From NCBI GenBank assembly GCA_016711085.1, contig JADJTR010000008.1, forward strand, positions 1 to 64,000: a stretch of 64,000 nt of DNA, read 5' to 3'. Of this stretch, positions 19,491 through 28,174 are shown in pieces (within the stretch, counting starts at the first letter, position 1; the number at the start of each line of letters is the position of its first letter). This DNA comes from Phyllobacteriaceae bacterium. Its GTDB lineage: Bacteria; Pseudomonadota; Alphaproteobacteria; Rhizobiales; Rhizobiaceae. The translations under genes and the position numbers were made by a program. Below the pieces are notes generated by a model. It was given only the letters and a program-made list of their open reading frames with translations. It searched no databases and had not been told where the DNA came from.

Positions 19491-20165
19491 TCACCTCAGC
19501 CGTTTCGGCTTGGCTTCCGTCAGTTCGCCCGACAGGCGGCGATCGACATAGGCGCCGCAGATATCGATCACTTCCTCGGTCTGCTCGCCGAAGAAATGAT
19601 TGGCGCCCTTGATCGTCTTCTGGGTGATGACGATGCCTTTCTGGTGGTGCAGCTTGTCGACCAGTCCCTGTACATCCTTCGGCGGCGCGACCTTGTCGGC
19701 GTCGCCATGAACGATCAGGCCGGACGACGGGCAGGGGGCGAGGAAGGAGAAATCGTAGATGTTGGGTTGCGGCGCGACCGAGATGAAGCCCTCGATCTCC
19801 GGCCGGCGCATCAGCAATTGCATGCCGATCCACGCGCCGAAGGAATAGCCGGCCACCCAGCAAGTCTTGGAATCGGGATGCAGCGACTGGACCCAGTCGA
19901 GCGCCGAAGCGGCGTCCGACAATTCGCCCGAGCCATGGTCGAACTCGCCCTGGCTGCGGCCGATGCCGCGGAAATTGAAACGCAGCGTGGTGAAGCCGCG
20001 CTTCTGGAACAGGTAGAACAGCTCGTAGACGATGCGGTTGTTCATCGTGCCGCCGAACTGCGGATGCGGGTGCAGGATGATGGCGATCGGCGCGTTCTTG
20101 TTGGTCGAAGGCTGGTAGCGGCCTTCGAGCCGGCCGGCCGGTCCGGCGAAAATGACCTCAGGCAT
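19491..20165 (-). CDS. Alpha/beta hydrolase of the short COG2945-like type
   Basis: 224-residue soluble alpha/beta hydrolase. The oxyanion region HPHPQFGGTMNN, the FRGIGRSQG strand-turn, the nucleophile elbow G-Y-S-F-G (VAGYSFGAWIG) and a late histidine in KGANHFF complete a Ser-His triad, with the acid probably the D of HGDADKVAP. The substrate is unknown. It is divergent from the suf operon and ends four bases beyond the anmK stop, with which it converges. The Irr-like box upstream lies between its start and the suf operon, so it could share that control. Confidence 0.8.
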   Translation of the reverse strand: MPEVIFAGPAGRLEGRYQPSTNKNAPIAIILHPHPQFGGTMNNRIVYELFYLFQKRGFTTLRFNFRGIGRSQGEFDHGSGELSDAASALDWVQSLHPDSKTCWVAGYSFGAWIGMQLLMRRPEIEGFISVAPQPNIYDFSFLAPCPSSGLIVHGDADKVAPPKDVQGLVDKLHHQKGIVITQKTIKGANHFFGEQTEEVIDICGAYVDRRLSGELTEAKPKRLR

Positions 20166-20239
20166 GAACGCTCCTTAATTTGCATGCGCGGCCGTGCGAC
20201 GCCAGCGTCTGCTTGACCGCCTCGACAGGGAAAACTACG

Positions 20240-20256
20240 TTTAGAACGGTTCAAAA
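20240..20256. promoter_or_regulatory. Candidate Irr iron-control element (ICE box)
   Basis: TTTAGAACGGTTCAAAA is a near-perfect dyad (TTTAGAA, three bases, TTCAAAA) and agrees with the alphaproteobacterial ICE motif TTTAGAA-N3-TTCTAAA bound by Irr. It lies about 115 bases upstream of the first suf-operon gene and 75 bases upstream of the divergent hydrolase. Irr control of suf genes is known in Rhizobiales; binding here is inferred. Confidence 0.65.
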
Positions 20257-20371
20257 CTTGCGCCGACGAGACAGTTCGGTCGCGAGCGGCTAAATAGGAC
20301 GGGATCGGGCGCGTTATCAAGGAAAATGCGCTCAACCGATCCGCCGCCGAAATGAGGGAGTGTTGGCCGGC

Positions 20372-21532
20372 ATGAATGCGCCGCGCAGCTGGCTGGACTG
20401 GAATGCGACCGCGCCGCTCGGCGAGGCGGCCCGCGCCGCCATGATCGCTGCGCTCGACGCCGGCAATCCGTCTTCTGTCCATGCCGACGGCCGCGCCGCC
20501 CGCGCTTTGGTCGAAAAGGCGCGTCGGCAGATCGCGGCGCTGTGCGGCACGCGGGCCGAACATGTCGTTTTTACATCCGGCGCATCCGAGGCGGCGGCGA
20601 CGGTGCTGACGCCCGATTGGCGGTTGGGGCGTTCGCCGTTGCGCTTTTCGCGCCTTTACGTCGCGGCGACCGACCATCCCTGCGTCCTGTCGGGGGGCCG
20701 ATTTCCGGCCGAACGCGTGATGCGTCTCGGCGTCGATGCGAGCGGCGTGATCGATCTCGCGACGCTGGAGGCGGCGCTCGCTGGCCGCGACAACGCCGAT
20801 GGTCTGCCGCTCGTCGCTGTCCATCTCGCCAATAACGAGACCGGCGTGATCCAGCCGATCGCCGAAATCGCGGCCCTGGTTCATGCTGCGGGCGGCCGGT
20901 TGATCGTCGACGCTGTGCAAGCGCCGGGACGGATTTCCGTCGATCTTTCAACGCTGAACGCCGATTTCCTGATTCTTTCCGCTCACAAGATCGGCGGACC
21001 GAAGGGCACCGGCGCCATCATTGGCGCCTCCGATTTGCTGATGCCGGCCCCGTTGATCGGCGGCGGCGGCCAGGAAAGGGGCCATCGCGCCGGCACCGAG
21101 AATGTCGCTGCGATTTCCGGTTTCGGCGCGGCGGCGGACGAGGCAGCGCGCGGACTGGCGCATTCCGGCGTGATGGCCATCTGGCGCGAAGGCGCCGAGG
21201 CGGAAATCCTGCGGCTGGCGCCGGACGCCGTCTTTCACGGCCGCCTTGCGCCGCGGCTGCCCAACACCACCTACTTCTCGATTCCCGGCCTGAAAGCCGA
21301 AACCATGCAGATCGCCTTCGATCTCGAAGGCGTTTCGGTATCGGCGGGTTCGGCCTGTTCCTCAGGCAAGGTCGGGAGGAGCCCGGTGCTGGACGCGATG
21401 GGCGCGGACGCCGATCTCGGCGCGATCCGCGTGTCGATCGGCCCGGCGACGGGCGACCGCGAAATGGCCGCGTTGGTCGCGGCGCTCGAAAAAATCGTCG
21501 CACGCAGGGAAAAACCGGCGCGAGCGGCATGA
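20372..21532 (+). CDS. Cysteine desulfurase, first gene of the suf operon
   Basis: PLP enzyme releasing sulfur from cysteine as an enzyme persulfide. 386 residues from ATG 20372; I prefer this start because GAGGGAG (20354-20360) is correctly spaced, while the GTG at 20360 overlaps that ribosome site. Schiff-base lysine K206 lies in SAHKIGGPKGTG, and the sulfur-carrying cysteine C329 in SAGSACSSGKVGRSP, typical of group I (NifS/IscS-like) enzymes. The operon also contains a SufS-type enzyme, so two desulfurases of different groups sit together, as in other Rhizobiales suf clusters. Confidence 0.88.
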   Translation: MNAPRSWLDWNATAPLGEAARAAMIAALDAGNPSSVHADGRAARALVEKARRQIAALCGTRAEHVVFTSGASEAAATVLTPDWRLGRSPLRFSRLYVAATDHPCVLSGGRFPAERVMRLGVDASGVIDLATLEAALAGRDNADGLPLVAVHLANNETGVIQPIAEIAALVHAAGGRLIVDAVQAPGRISVDLSTLNADFLILSAHKIGGPKGTGAIIGASDLLMPAPLIGGGGQERGHRAGTENVAAISGFGAAADEAARGLAHSGVMAIWREGAEAEILRLAPDAVFHGRLAPRLPNTTYFSIPGLKAETMQIAFDLEGVSVSAGSACSSGKVGRSPVLDAMGADADLGAIRVSIGPATGDREMAALVAALEKIVARREKPARAA

Positions 21533-21579
21533 AAATTAGGCGTTGCGGCTGAAAACCGCCGCGGCGCGCACTAGATAAA

Positions 21580-21607
21580 GTGAACGGTCGCGACTAAGAC
21601 CGTTCAC
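21580..21607. repeat. Perfect 10-bp inverted repeat upstream of sufB
   Basis: GTGAACGGTC (21580-21589) and GACCGTTCAC (21598-21607) are exact reverse complements, separated by eight bases. The dyad lies 52 bases before the sufB start and has no U-run. It could be an operator (IscR/RirA-type regulators act on suf genes) or an mRNA hairpin adjusting expression inside the operon. Confidence 0.6.
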
Positions 21608-21659
21608 AACGACTGCAACGGCCGGACCTTGAACCCGGCATGGATGGAGTGAATGGCCG

Positions 21660-23183
21660 ATGCCTGCGGTCGAAAAGACCATCGAGCAGGTCCGCGATCT
21701 TGACGTGGACCAGTACAAATACGGTTTCATCACCGACATCGAGACCGAGCTTGCGCCGAAGGGCCTGAGCGAGGACATCATCCGTTTCATCTCGGCAAAG
21801 AAAAGCGAGCCGGACTGGATGCTCGAATGGCGGCTCGACGCCTACAAGCGCTGGCTCACCATGGAAGAGCCGGATTGGGCTCGCGTCGACTATCCGAAGA
21901 TCGATTTCCAGGACATCTATTATTACGCCGCGCCGAAGAGCCAGTCGGGGCCGAAATCGCTCGACGAGATCGATCCGGAGCTGCTGCGCACCTATGAAAA
22001 GCTCGGCATTCCGCTGCGCGAGCAGGAAATCCTCGCCGGCGTGAGAAAGCCTGGCGAAGCCTCGTCGCTCGACGAAGGCGACAGCGACAACGTGTTCAAA
22101 TCCGGCCGGGTTGCGGTGGACGCGGTGTTCGATTCCGTTTCCGTGGTCACCACCTTCAAGGACGAACTGAAAAAGGCCGGCGTCATCTTCATGTCGATCT
22201 CGGAGGCGATGCGCGAGCATCCCGATCTGGTGCGCAAATACCTCGGCACCGTCGTGCCGCCGACCGACAACTACTATGCCACGCTCAATTGCGCCGTGTT
22301 TACCGACGGGTCCTTCGTCTTCGTGCCGAAGGGCGTGCGCTGCCCGATGGAGCTGTCGACTTACTTTCGCATCAACGAGAAGAAATCCGGCCAGTTCGAG
22401 CGGACCCTGATCATCGCCGAGGAGGGGGCCTACGTCTCCTATCTTGAAGGCTGCACCGCGCCGCAGCGCGACGAAAACCAGCTCCACGCCGCCGTGGTCG
22501 AACTGGTCGCGCTCGACGATGCCGAGATCAAATACTCGACCGTGCAGAACTGGTATCCCGGCGACAAGGACGGCAAGGGCGGCATCTACAATTTCGTCAC
22601 CAAGCGCGGCGATTGCCGGGGCAGGAACTCCAAGATTTCCTGGACGCAGGTCGAGACCGGCTCGGCCATCACCTGGAAATACCCGTCCTGCATCCTGCGC
22701 GGCGACGGCTCGCGCGGCGAGTTCTATTCCATCGCCGTGTCGAACGGCCGCCAGCAGGTCGACAGCGGCACCAAGATGATCCATCTCGGCAAGAACACGG
22801 TGAGCCGCATCATCTCCAAGGGCATTTCGGCCGGGCGCTCCAACAACACCTATCGCGGCCAGGTCTCGGTCAACCGCCGGGCCGACAACGCGCGCAACTT
22901 CACCAATTGCGACTCGCTCCTGATCGGCAACGATTGCGGCGCCCACACCGTGCCCTACATCGAGGCGCGCAATCCGAGCGCCAAGTTGGAGCACGAGGCG
23001 ACGACCTCGAAAATTTCCGAGGACCAGCTGTTCTACGTCATGCAGCGCGGCGTGCCGCAGGAAGAGGCGATCGCGCTGATCGTCAACGGCTTCGTCAAGG
23101 AAGTGCTGCAGGAATTGCCGATGGAGTTCGCCGTCGAAGCGCAGAAGCTGATCGGCATTTCGCTGGAAGGGAGCGTCGGGTGA
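21660..23183 (+). CDS. sufB: Fe-S cluster assembly scaffold SufB
   Basis: Forms the SufBC2D complex on which Fe-S clusters are built. 507 residues: the N-terminal helical region (KYGFITDIETELAPKGLSEDIIRFIS) leads to the right-handed beta-helix core, with FVPKGVRCPMELSTYFRIN, EEGAYVSYLEGCTAP and NCDSLLIGNDCGAHTVPYIE. The last carries a candidate cluster-binding cysteine. GGAG at 21646-21649 is the ribosome site for ATG 21660. Its stop overlaps the start of the next gene. Confidence 0.96.
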   Translation: MPAVEKTIEQVRDLDVDQYKYGFITDIETELAPKGLSEDIIRFISAKKSEPDWMLEWRLDAYKRWLTMEEPDWARVDYPKIDFQDIYYYAAPKSQSGPKSLDEIDPELLRTYEKLGIPLREQEILAGVRKPGEASSLDEGDSDNVFKSGRVAVDAVFDSVSVVTTFKDELKKAGVIFMSISEAMREHPDLVRKYLGTVVPPTDNYYATLNCAVFTDGSFVFVPKGVRCPMELSTYFRINEKKSGQFERTLIIAEEGAYVSYLEGCTAPQRDENQLHAAVVELVALDDAEIKYSTVQNWYPGDKDGKGGIYNFVTKRGDCRGRNSKISWTQVETGSAITWKYPSCILRGDGSRGEFYSIAVSNGRQQVDSGTKMIHLGKNTVSRIISKGISAGRSNNTYRGQVSVNRRADNARNFTNCDSLLIGNDCGAHTVPYIEARNPSAKLEHEATTSKISEDQLFYVMQRGVPQEEAIALIVNGFVKEVLQELPMEFAVEAQKLIGISLEGSVG

Positions 23184-23560
23184 GCGTCGTTCCGAAAAAC
23201 GTCCCCTGGACACGCGGCGGCTGGCAGTTTGGCGTCGAGCCGGCGACGGCGCGGCCGCGTGCGGAGGAGTCCTGGCGGCTTGACGGCTTCAATGAAATCT
23301 ACGGCCTTCCGCTCGCCTGGACTGATGGCGACGCGCCGGACGCCTTGCCACAGGAAGGCGCGATCGGCGCCATCGACGGCTGGCGCGAGGCGCAACGCGG
23401 TTCGGACGCCTATCTCGTGGCGGCGCGCGGCGTGTGGAGCGGATTTCCCGACCCGGTGTCTTTCTCGCTGTGGCGCATGAAGGCCGACGAGATCGCCTGG
23501 CGATTCCTCGGCCATTTCGACGAATGGCCGGGAAATTGGACGATGGAGGCGGCGCGATGA
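23180..23560 (+). CDS. Small Trp-rich protein of unknown function inside the suf operon
   Basis: 126 residues from GTG 23180, whose GTGA overlaps the sufB stop; its own stop overlaps the cupin ATG at 23557. Translation is therefore coupled on both sides, strong evidence that it is real. I do not recognise a named domain. Ten of 126 residues are tryptophan (positions 10, 15, 32, 47, 68, 86, 98, 107, 116, 120), there is no cysteine, and no signal peptide or membrane helix, so a cytoplasmic globular protein is likely. A hypothetical gene at this position is seen in other rhizobial suf operons. A role as accessory to the SUF complex is inferred from position only. Confidence 0.75.
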   Translation: MSVVPKNVPWTRGGWQFGVEPATARPRAEESWRLDGFNEIYGLPLAWTDGDAPDALPQEGAIGAIDGWREAQRGSDAYLVAARGVWSGFPDPVSFSLWRMKADEIAWRFLGHFDEWPGNWTMEAAR

Positions 23561-24048
23561 AGCCGGTCATCAACATTGCCGACGTGGCGCTGCGCGACGG
23601 CGGCAACGGCAAGGCGTTCAAGGCGAAGATCGGTTCCTTCGGCCAGCAAATCGGCTCGACCGGAATTGGCGCCATGCTGACGGTGGTTGAGCCGGGCGAG
23701 AAGGCATTTCCCTTCCACGTCCATCACCGCAACCATGAACTGTTCGTCATCCTCGAAGGCGAGGGCACCTACCGGTTCGGCGAGGAGCGCTTCCCCGTGA
23801 AGGCCGGCGATGTCTGCGCCGCGCCGGCGGGAGGGCCGGACAAGGCCCATCAGATCGTCAACACCGGCGCGACGACCCTCAAATATCTCGGCATTTCGAC
23901 AAAGGAAGACACCGAGGTGGTCGAATACCCGGACTCGACGAAATTTGCGGTCATGAGCCGCTTCGACTGGTCCAACCCGGCGGCCGGCGGCATCCGCTAT
24001 GTCGGCCGCAAGGAAAACAGCCTCGACTATTTCGAAGGCGAGGAATGA
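23557..24048 (+). CDS. Single-domain cupin protein in the suf operon
   Basis: 163 residues. It fits both cupin motifs: G47, then H54-x-H56, E61 and G68 (FPFHVHHRNHELFVILEGEG), and in the second motif G-D-V-C-A-A-P-A-G with a later H and N (HQIVNTG). The metal ligands for an iron- or manganese-type cupin (two His, Glu, His) are complete. ATG 23557 overlaps the previous stop (ATGA), and sufC begins eight bases after its end. Cupins are not a standard part of suf operons. It could be a metal-binding or sugar-binding accessory protein; the function is unknown. Confidence 0.85.
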   Translation: MKPVINIADVALRDGGNGKAFKAKIGSFGQQIGSTGIGAMLTVVEPGEKAFPFHVHHRNHELFVILEGEGTYRFGEERFPVKAGDVCAAPAGGPDKAHQIVNTGATTLKYLGISTKEDTEVVEYPDSTKFAVMSRFDWSNPAAGGIRYVGRKENSLDYFEGEE

Positions 24049-24055
24049 GGGAAAC

Positions 24056-24811
24056 ATGCTTGAAATCCGCAATCTCCACGCCCGCATCGCCGAGAACGGC
24101 ACGGAAATCATCCGCGGCCTCAATCTGACGGTGAACAAGGGCGAGGTCGCCGCCATCATGGGCCCGAACGGCTCGGGCAAGTCGACGCTGTCCTATGTCA
24201 TCGCCGGGCGCGCCGACTATGAGGTGACCGAGGGCGACATCCTGTGGAACGGCGAATCCATCCTCGCGATGGACGCGGCCGAGCGCGCCGCCAAGGGCGT
24301 GTTTCTCGCCTTCCAGTACCCGATGGAAATCCCCGGCGTCGCCACCATGGAGTTCCTCAAAGTGGCGATGAACGCCCAGCGCAAGGCGCGGGGCGAAGAA
24401 CCGCTGAAAATCCCGGAATTCCTCAAACGCGTCAAAGCCGCCGCCGCCTCGCTGTCGATGAACATGGACATGCTGAAGCGTCCGCTCAATGTCGGTTTTT
24501 CCGGCGGCGAGAAGAAGCGCGCCGAAATCCTGCAGATGAAGCTGCTGGAGCCGTCGCTGTGCGTGCTCGACGAGACCGATTCCGGCCTCGACATCGATGC
24601 GTTGAAGATCGTCGCCGACGGCGTCAACGCGCTCCGCTCGCCCGACCGGGCGATGATCGTCATCACCCACTACCAGCGCCTGCTCGACCACATCGTGCCC
24701 GACACGGTGCACGTGCTCTACAAAGGCCAGGTCATCAAATCCGGCGACAAATCGCTCGCCTTGACCCTGGAAAAGGACGGCTACGCGCAGATCACCGGCG
24801 AGGCGGCCTGA
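24056..24811 (+). CDS. sufC: Fe-S assembly ATPase SufC
   Basis: ABC-type ATPase of the SufBCD scaffold, cytoplasmic and without a membrane partner. 251 residues with Walker A GPNGSGKST at 36-44, the Q-loop AFQYPMEIPG, the signature FSGGEKKR and the SufC-typical Walker B/D-loop LDETDSGLD, followed by the H-switch VITHYQ. ATG 24056 is eight bases after the cupin stop and follows GAGGGAAAC. The stop TGA overlaps the A of the sufD ATG. Confidence 0.96.
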   Translation: MLEIRNLHARIAENGTEIIRGLNLTVNKGEVAAIMGPNGSGKSTLSYVIAGRADYEVTEGDILWNGESILAMDAAERAAKGVFLAFQYPMEIPGVATMEFLKVAMNAQRKARGEEPLKIPEFLKRVKAAAASLSMNMDMLKRPLNVGFSGGEKKRAEILQMKLLEPSLCVLDETDSGLDIDALKIVADGVNALRSPDRAMIVITHYQRLLDHIVPDTVHVLYKGQVIKSGDKSLALTLEKDGYAQITGEAA

Positions 24812-26007
24812 TGAACGTCGTCGTTCCTTTGCCGCGCACCCCGGCCGAGACGGCGCTGATCGACGGCGCGCGCCGTCCTGCCGCCATCGAGGCGTTGCGG
24901 GCGCGCGGCCTGCCGACGCGACGCGTCGAAAGCTGGCACTACACCGATCTGAAAACGCTGCTGCGCAACCTGCCGGCCGACGCCGCGACGCCGGCGGCGC
25001 TGCCGCCGGTGCTCGAGGGCTCCGCCGTTCTGGCCATCGTCGATGGTGCGCCGCGGATCGTCGCCGCGCCGGCGGGCGTTGATGTTTCGGCGTTGGGCGA
25101 TGCCGGCATCGCGGCGCTGTCCGCGCCGTTTGGCGCGGACGACGCCATCGGCCAGATCAATCTCGCCCATGTCGCCGACGGCGTGCGTCTGGCCGTCGCG
25201 GCGGATGCGACACTTGTCGCGCCGGTCGAAGTCCAGTTCCGTTCGGGCCGAGCTTGCCACGCCCGCGTTTCGGCCGCTTTCGGCGCGGCGTCGCGCGCCG
25301 TAATTATCGAACGCCAGTCCGGCGGCGGCTTTTCGACGGCGGTCTGCGATTTGAACATCGGCGATGGCGCGGAGATTTCCTGGATCGTCGTGCAGGAGCG
25401 CGATGACAAGGCCGTCCATCTCGGCCAGGTCAACGCGACGTTGGGGACAAACGCCAAACTGAACCTGTTCGTCGTCAACGAGGGCGGCAAATTGGTGCGC
25501 CAGGAAATCCACGCCCGCGCGGCAGGCGAGGGATCCGAATTCCGCCTGCGCGGCGTGAATTTGATGGCTGGCGGCGCACATGTCGACGTCACCATGACGC
25601 TGACCCACGAGGTTCCGCACACCTCGTCGACAGCCGTGGTGCGCAACATCGTCACCGGCCGGGCCAATGGCGCGTTCCAGGGCATGATCAAGGTGGCGCG
25701 GCAGGCGCAAAAGACCGACGCGCGCATGGCCTGCAACACGCTGCTGCTCTCCGACGAGGGCGGGTTCTCGGCCAAGCCCGAACTGGAAATCTTCGCCGAC
25801 GATGTCGCCTGCGGCCATGGCGCGACGGTGCGCGAAATCGACCGCAACCATTTGTTCTACCTGATGGCGCGCGGCGTGCCGGAACGCGAGTCGCGCGGCC
25901 TGCTGGTGAAAGCCTTCGTCGCCGAGATCATCGAAGAACTTGACAATGAAGGACTGGTCGAGGCGCTCGAACACCGGCTCGACCGCTGGTTTTCGGCGCA
26001 CGGGTGA
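24811..26007 (+). CDS. sufD: Fe-S assembly protein SufD
   Basis: Partner of SufB in the SufBC2D scaffold. 398 residues from ATG 24811 (TGATG overlap with sufC). The N-terminal part is variable with RRVESWHYTDLKTLL, the usual SufD start region. The beta-helix core follows, and the C-terminal NTLLLSDEGGFSAKPELEIFADDVACGHGATV with the conserved histidine near HGAT is diagnostic. RNHLFYLMARGVPERESRGLL is the shared SufB/D tail. Confidence 0.95.
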   Translation: MNVVVPLPRTPAETALIDGARRPAAIEALRARGLPTRRVESWHYTDLKTLLRNLPADAATPAALPPVLEGSAVLAIVDGAPRIVAAPAGVDVSALGDAGIAALSAPFGADDAIGQINLAHVADGVRLAVAADATLVAPVEVQFRSGRACHARVSAAFGAASRAVIIERQSGGGFSTAVCDLNIGDGAEISWIVVQERDDKAVHLGQVNATLGTNAKLNLFVVNEGGKLVRQEIHARAAGEGSEFRLRGVNLMAGGAHVDVTMTLTHEVPHTSSTAVVRNIVTGRANGAFQGMIKVARQAQKTDARMACNTLLLSDEGGFSAKPELEIFADDVACGHGATVREIDRNHLFYLMARGVPERESRGLLVKAFVAEIIEELDNEGLVEALEHRLDRWFSAHG

Positions 26008-26011
26008 GACA

Positions 26012-27247
26012 ATGAACGTCGCGATAAAACCCTACGACGTCGAAACCATCCGCAGGGATTTCCCCATCCTGTCGCGCACCGTTTACGGCAAGCCGCTGGT
26101 CTATCTCGACAATGGCGCGTCGGCGCAGAAGCCGCGCGCCGTCATCGACGCCATGACGCACGCCTACGAGCACGAATACGCCAACGTGCACCGCGGCCTG
26201 CATTTCCTGTCGAACGCCGCCACGGACGCCTACGAGGCGGCGCGCGAGAGCGTGCGCGCCTTCCTCAACGCCGGCTCGGCGGAAGAAATCGTCTTCACCA
26301 AATCGGCGACCGAGGCGATCAACCTTGTCGCTTACGGTTTCGGCATGCCGAATATCGGCGAAGGCGACGAGATCGTGCTCACCCAGATGGAGCACCATTC
26401 CAACATCGTGCCGTGGCATTTCATCCGCGAGCGTCAGGGCGCGAAACTGGTGTTCGTTCCTGTCGGCGAAGACGGTTCCTTCGATATCGCGGCGTTCGAA
26501 AAGCGCTTGACGCCGCGCACCAGAATGGTCGCTGTCACCCACATGTCGAACGTGCTCGGCACGGTGACGCCAATGAAGGACATCGTCCGCATCGCCCATG
26601 CGCGCGGCATTCCCGTGCTCGCCGACGGCAGCCAGGCGGCGGTGCACATGCCGGTCGACGTGCGCGATCTCGACGTCGATTTTTACGCCATCACCGGCCA
26701 CAAGCTCTACGGCCCGTCCGGCGTCGGCGCGCTCTACGGCAAGGCGGAGCGCCTGAAAACCATGCGGCCCTTCATGGGCGGCGGCGAGATGATCCTGGAG
26801 GTGACGGAGGAGAACGTCGCCTACAACGATCCGCCGCACCGTTTCGAGGCCGGCACGCCGCCGATCGTCCAGGCGATCGGCCTTGGCGCGGCGCTACGCT
26901 ACATGGAGAGCGTCGGCCGCGACGCCATCGCGGCGCATGAGGCGATGCTGCTCGACTACGCAACCGAGCGGCTTTCGCGCATCAATTCGATCCGCATTTT
27001 CGGCAGTGCGCCGGGCAAGGGCGCGATCGTCGCCTTTGAGATGCAGGGTGTGCACGCCCACGATGTGGCGATGATCATCGACCGGGCCGGCGTCGCCGTG
27101 CGCGCCGGCACCCATTGCGCCCAGCCGCTGCTCAACCGTTTCGGCGTGACCTCGACCTGTCGCGCCTCTTTCGCCATGTACAACACGCGCGCCGAGGTCG
27201 ACGCGCTGGCCGACGCGCTGGAAAAGGCGCGGACGTTTTTCGGGTGA
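26012..27247 (+). CDS. sufS: Cysteine desulfurase SufS
   Basis: Group II cysteine desulfurase supplying persulfide sulfur to the Suf scaffold. 411 residues from ATG 26012, four bases after sufD. MEHHSN, DGSQAAVHMPVDV, Schiff-base K231 in ITGHKLYGPSGVGAL and the active cysteine C369 in RAGTHCAQPLLNRFG are all present. No sufE-like gene is seen in this window, so the sulfur acceptor is unresolved. Confidence 0.95.
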   Translation: MNVAIKPYDVETIRRDFPILSRTVYGKPLVYLDNGASAQKPRAVIDAMTHAYEHEYANVHRGLHFLSNAATDAYEAARESVRAFLNAGSAEEIVFTKSATEAINLVAYGFGMPNIGEGDEIVLTQMEHHSNIVPWHFIRERQGAKLVFVPVGEDGSFDIAAFEKRLTPRTRMVAVTHMSNVLGTVTPMKDIVRIAHARGIPVLADGSQAAVHMPVDVRDLDVDFYAITGHKLYGPSGVGALYGKAERLKTMRPFMGGGEMILEVTEENVAYNDPPHRFEAGTPPIVQAIGLGAALRYMESVGRDAIAAHEAMLLDYATERLSRINSIRIFGSAPGKGAIVAFEMQGVHAHDVAMIIDRAGVAVRAGTHCAQPLLNRFGVTSTCRASFAMYNTRAEVDALADALEKARTFFG

Positions 27248-27252
27248 CCGCG

Positions 27253-27630
27253 ATGATGGACAATGAAACCAAAGCCCAGGCGGAGGACTCCGTCGTCGCA
27301 TCGGCGAGCATTCCGGCCGAGGAGGTCGAGCGGCTGACCGACGACATCATCGCGGCGCTGAAGACCGTGTACGACCCGGAATTGCCGGCCGACATTTTCG
27401 AGCTCGGGCTGATCTACAAGATCGACATCGAGGACGACCGCTCGGTCATCGTCGACATGACGCTGACGGCGCCGGGCTGCCCGGTCGCCGGCGAAATGCC
27501 CGGCTGGGTCGAAAACGCCGTCGCCTCCGTCGAGGGCGTCAAGGGCGCGACGGTGAAAATGGTGTTCGATCCGGCCTGGACGCCGGACCGCATGAGCGAG
27601 GAAGCCCGCGTGGCGCTCGGCTGGTATTGA
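27253..27630 (+). CDS. sufT: SUF system protein SufT (MIP18/DUF59 family)
   Basis: 125 residues from ATG 27253 (an alternative ATG is at 27256), just after sufS. The DUF59 core (VYDPELPADIFELGLIYKI) with the conserved cysteine motif TAPGCPVAGEMP identifies the SufT/MIP18 group, which helps mature Fe-S proteins, especially under high demand. It sits between sufS and sufA, the usual position in alphaproteobacterial suf operons. Confidence 0.9.
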   Translation: MMDNETKAQAEDSVVASASIPAEEVERLTDDIIAALKTVYDPELPADIFELGLIYKIDIEDDRSVIVDMTLTAPGCPVAGEMPGWVENAVASVEGVKGATVKMVFDPAWTPDRMSEEARVALGWY

Positions 27631-27706
27631 AAATTGCGGGGAGGCGGTCGCCAACCCACATGGAAGAGGAAAAGCGGGTCGGACCCGCCCGAACGAGGAT
27701 AAGGCC

Positions 27707-28087
27707 ATGGGCCGTTTCGCCGTCATCAGCCTGACCGACCGCGCCGCCGCGCGCGTGCGCGATATCGTCGCCGATCGCGAGGGCGCCGCGGGGATTCGGG
27801 TCTCGGTGAAGAAGGGCGGTTGCGCCGGCATGGAATACGCCGTCGATCTCGTCACCGATCCCAACCCGAAGGACGACCATGTCGAGCGCGATGGCGTCCA
27901 TGTCTGGGTGGCGCCCGAAGCCGCGCTCTATCTGCTCGGCACCGAAATGGATTTCGAAGCGACGACGCTCAGGACCGGCTTCGTCTTCAACAACCCGAAC
28001 CAGACGTCTGCCTGCGGCTGCGGCGAATCGGTCGAATTGAAGCCGGCCGACCTGAAGGCGCTGGCCGAGGCGCGCGCGCGTGCATAG
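27707..28087 (+). CDS. sufA: A-type Fe-S carrier protein (HesB/IscA family)
   Basis: 126-residue carrier that receives clusters from the scaffold and passes them to targets. All three cysteines of the family are present: KKGGCAGMEY and the C-terminal SACGCGES. It is the last gene of the suf operon, 76 bases after sufT, and is followed by a strong terminator. ACGAGGATAAGG provides the ribosome site before ATG 27707. Confidence 0.94.
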   Translation: MGRFAVISLTDRAAARVRDIVADREGAAGIRVSVKKGGCAGMEYAVDLVTDPNPKDDHVERDGVHVWVAPEAALYLLGTEMDFEATTLRTGFVFNNPNQTSACGCGESVELKPADLKALAEARARA

Positions 28088-28121
28088 GTCGCCGGCCCAC
28101 CGCGCTTGCCGCCAGGTCAAA

Positions 28122-28152
28122 GAAAAAGGCCGGCGCCCGGCGCCGGCCTTTT
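28122..28152. terminator. Rho-independent terminator of the suf operon
   Basis: GGCCGGCGC (28128-28136) and GCGCCGGCC (28140-28148) form a perfect 9-bp GC stem, extended by A5 on the left and TTTT on the right. It lies between the sufA stop and the convergent pilin gene and can serve both. Confidence 0.85.
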
Positions 28153-28174
28153 CCTTGTTCGATACGAAAACCGG

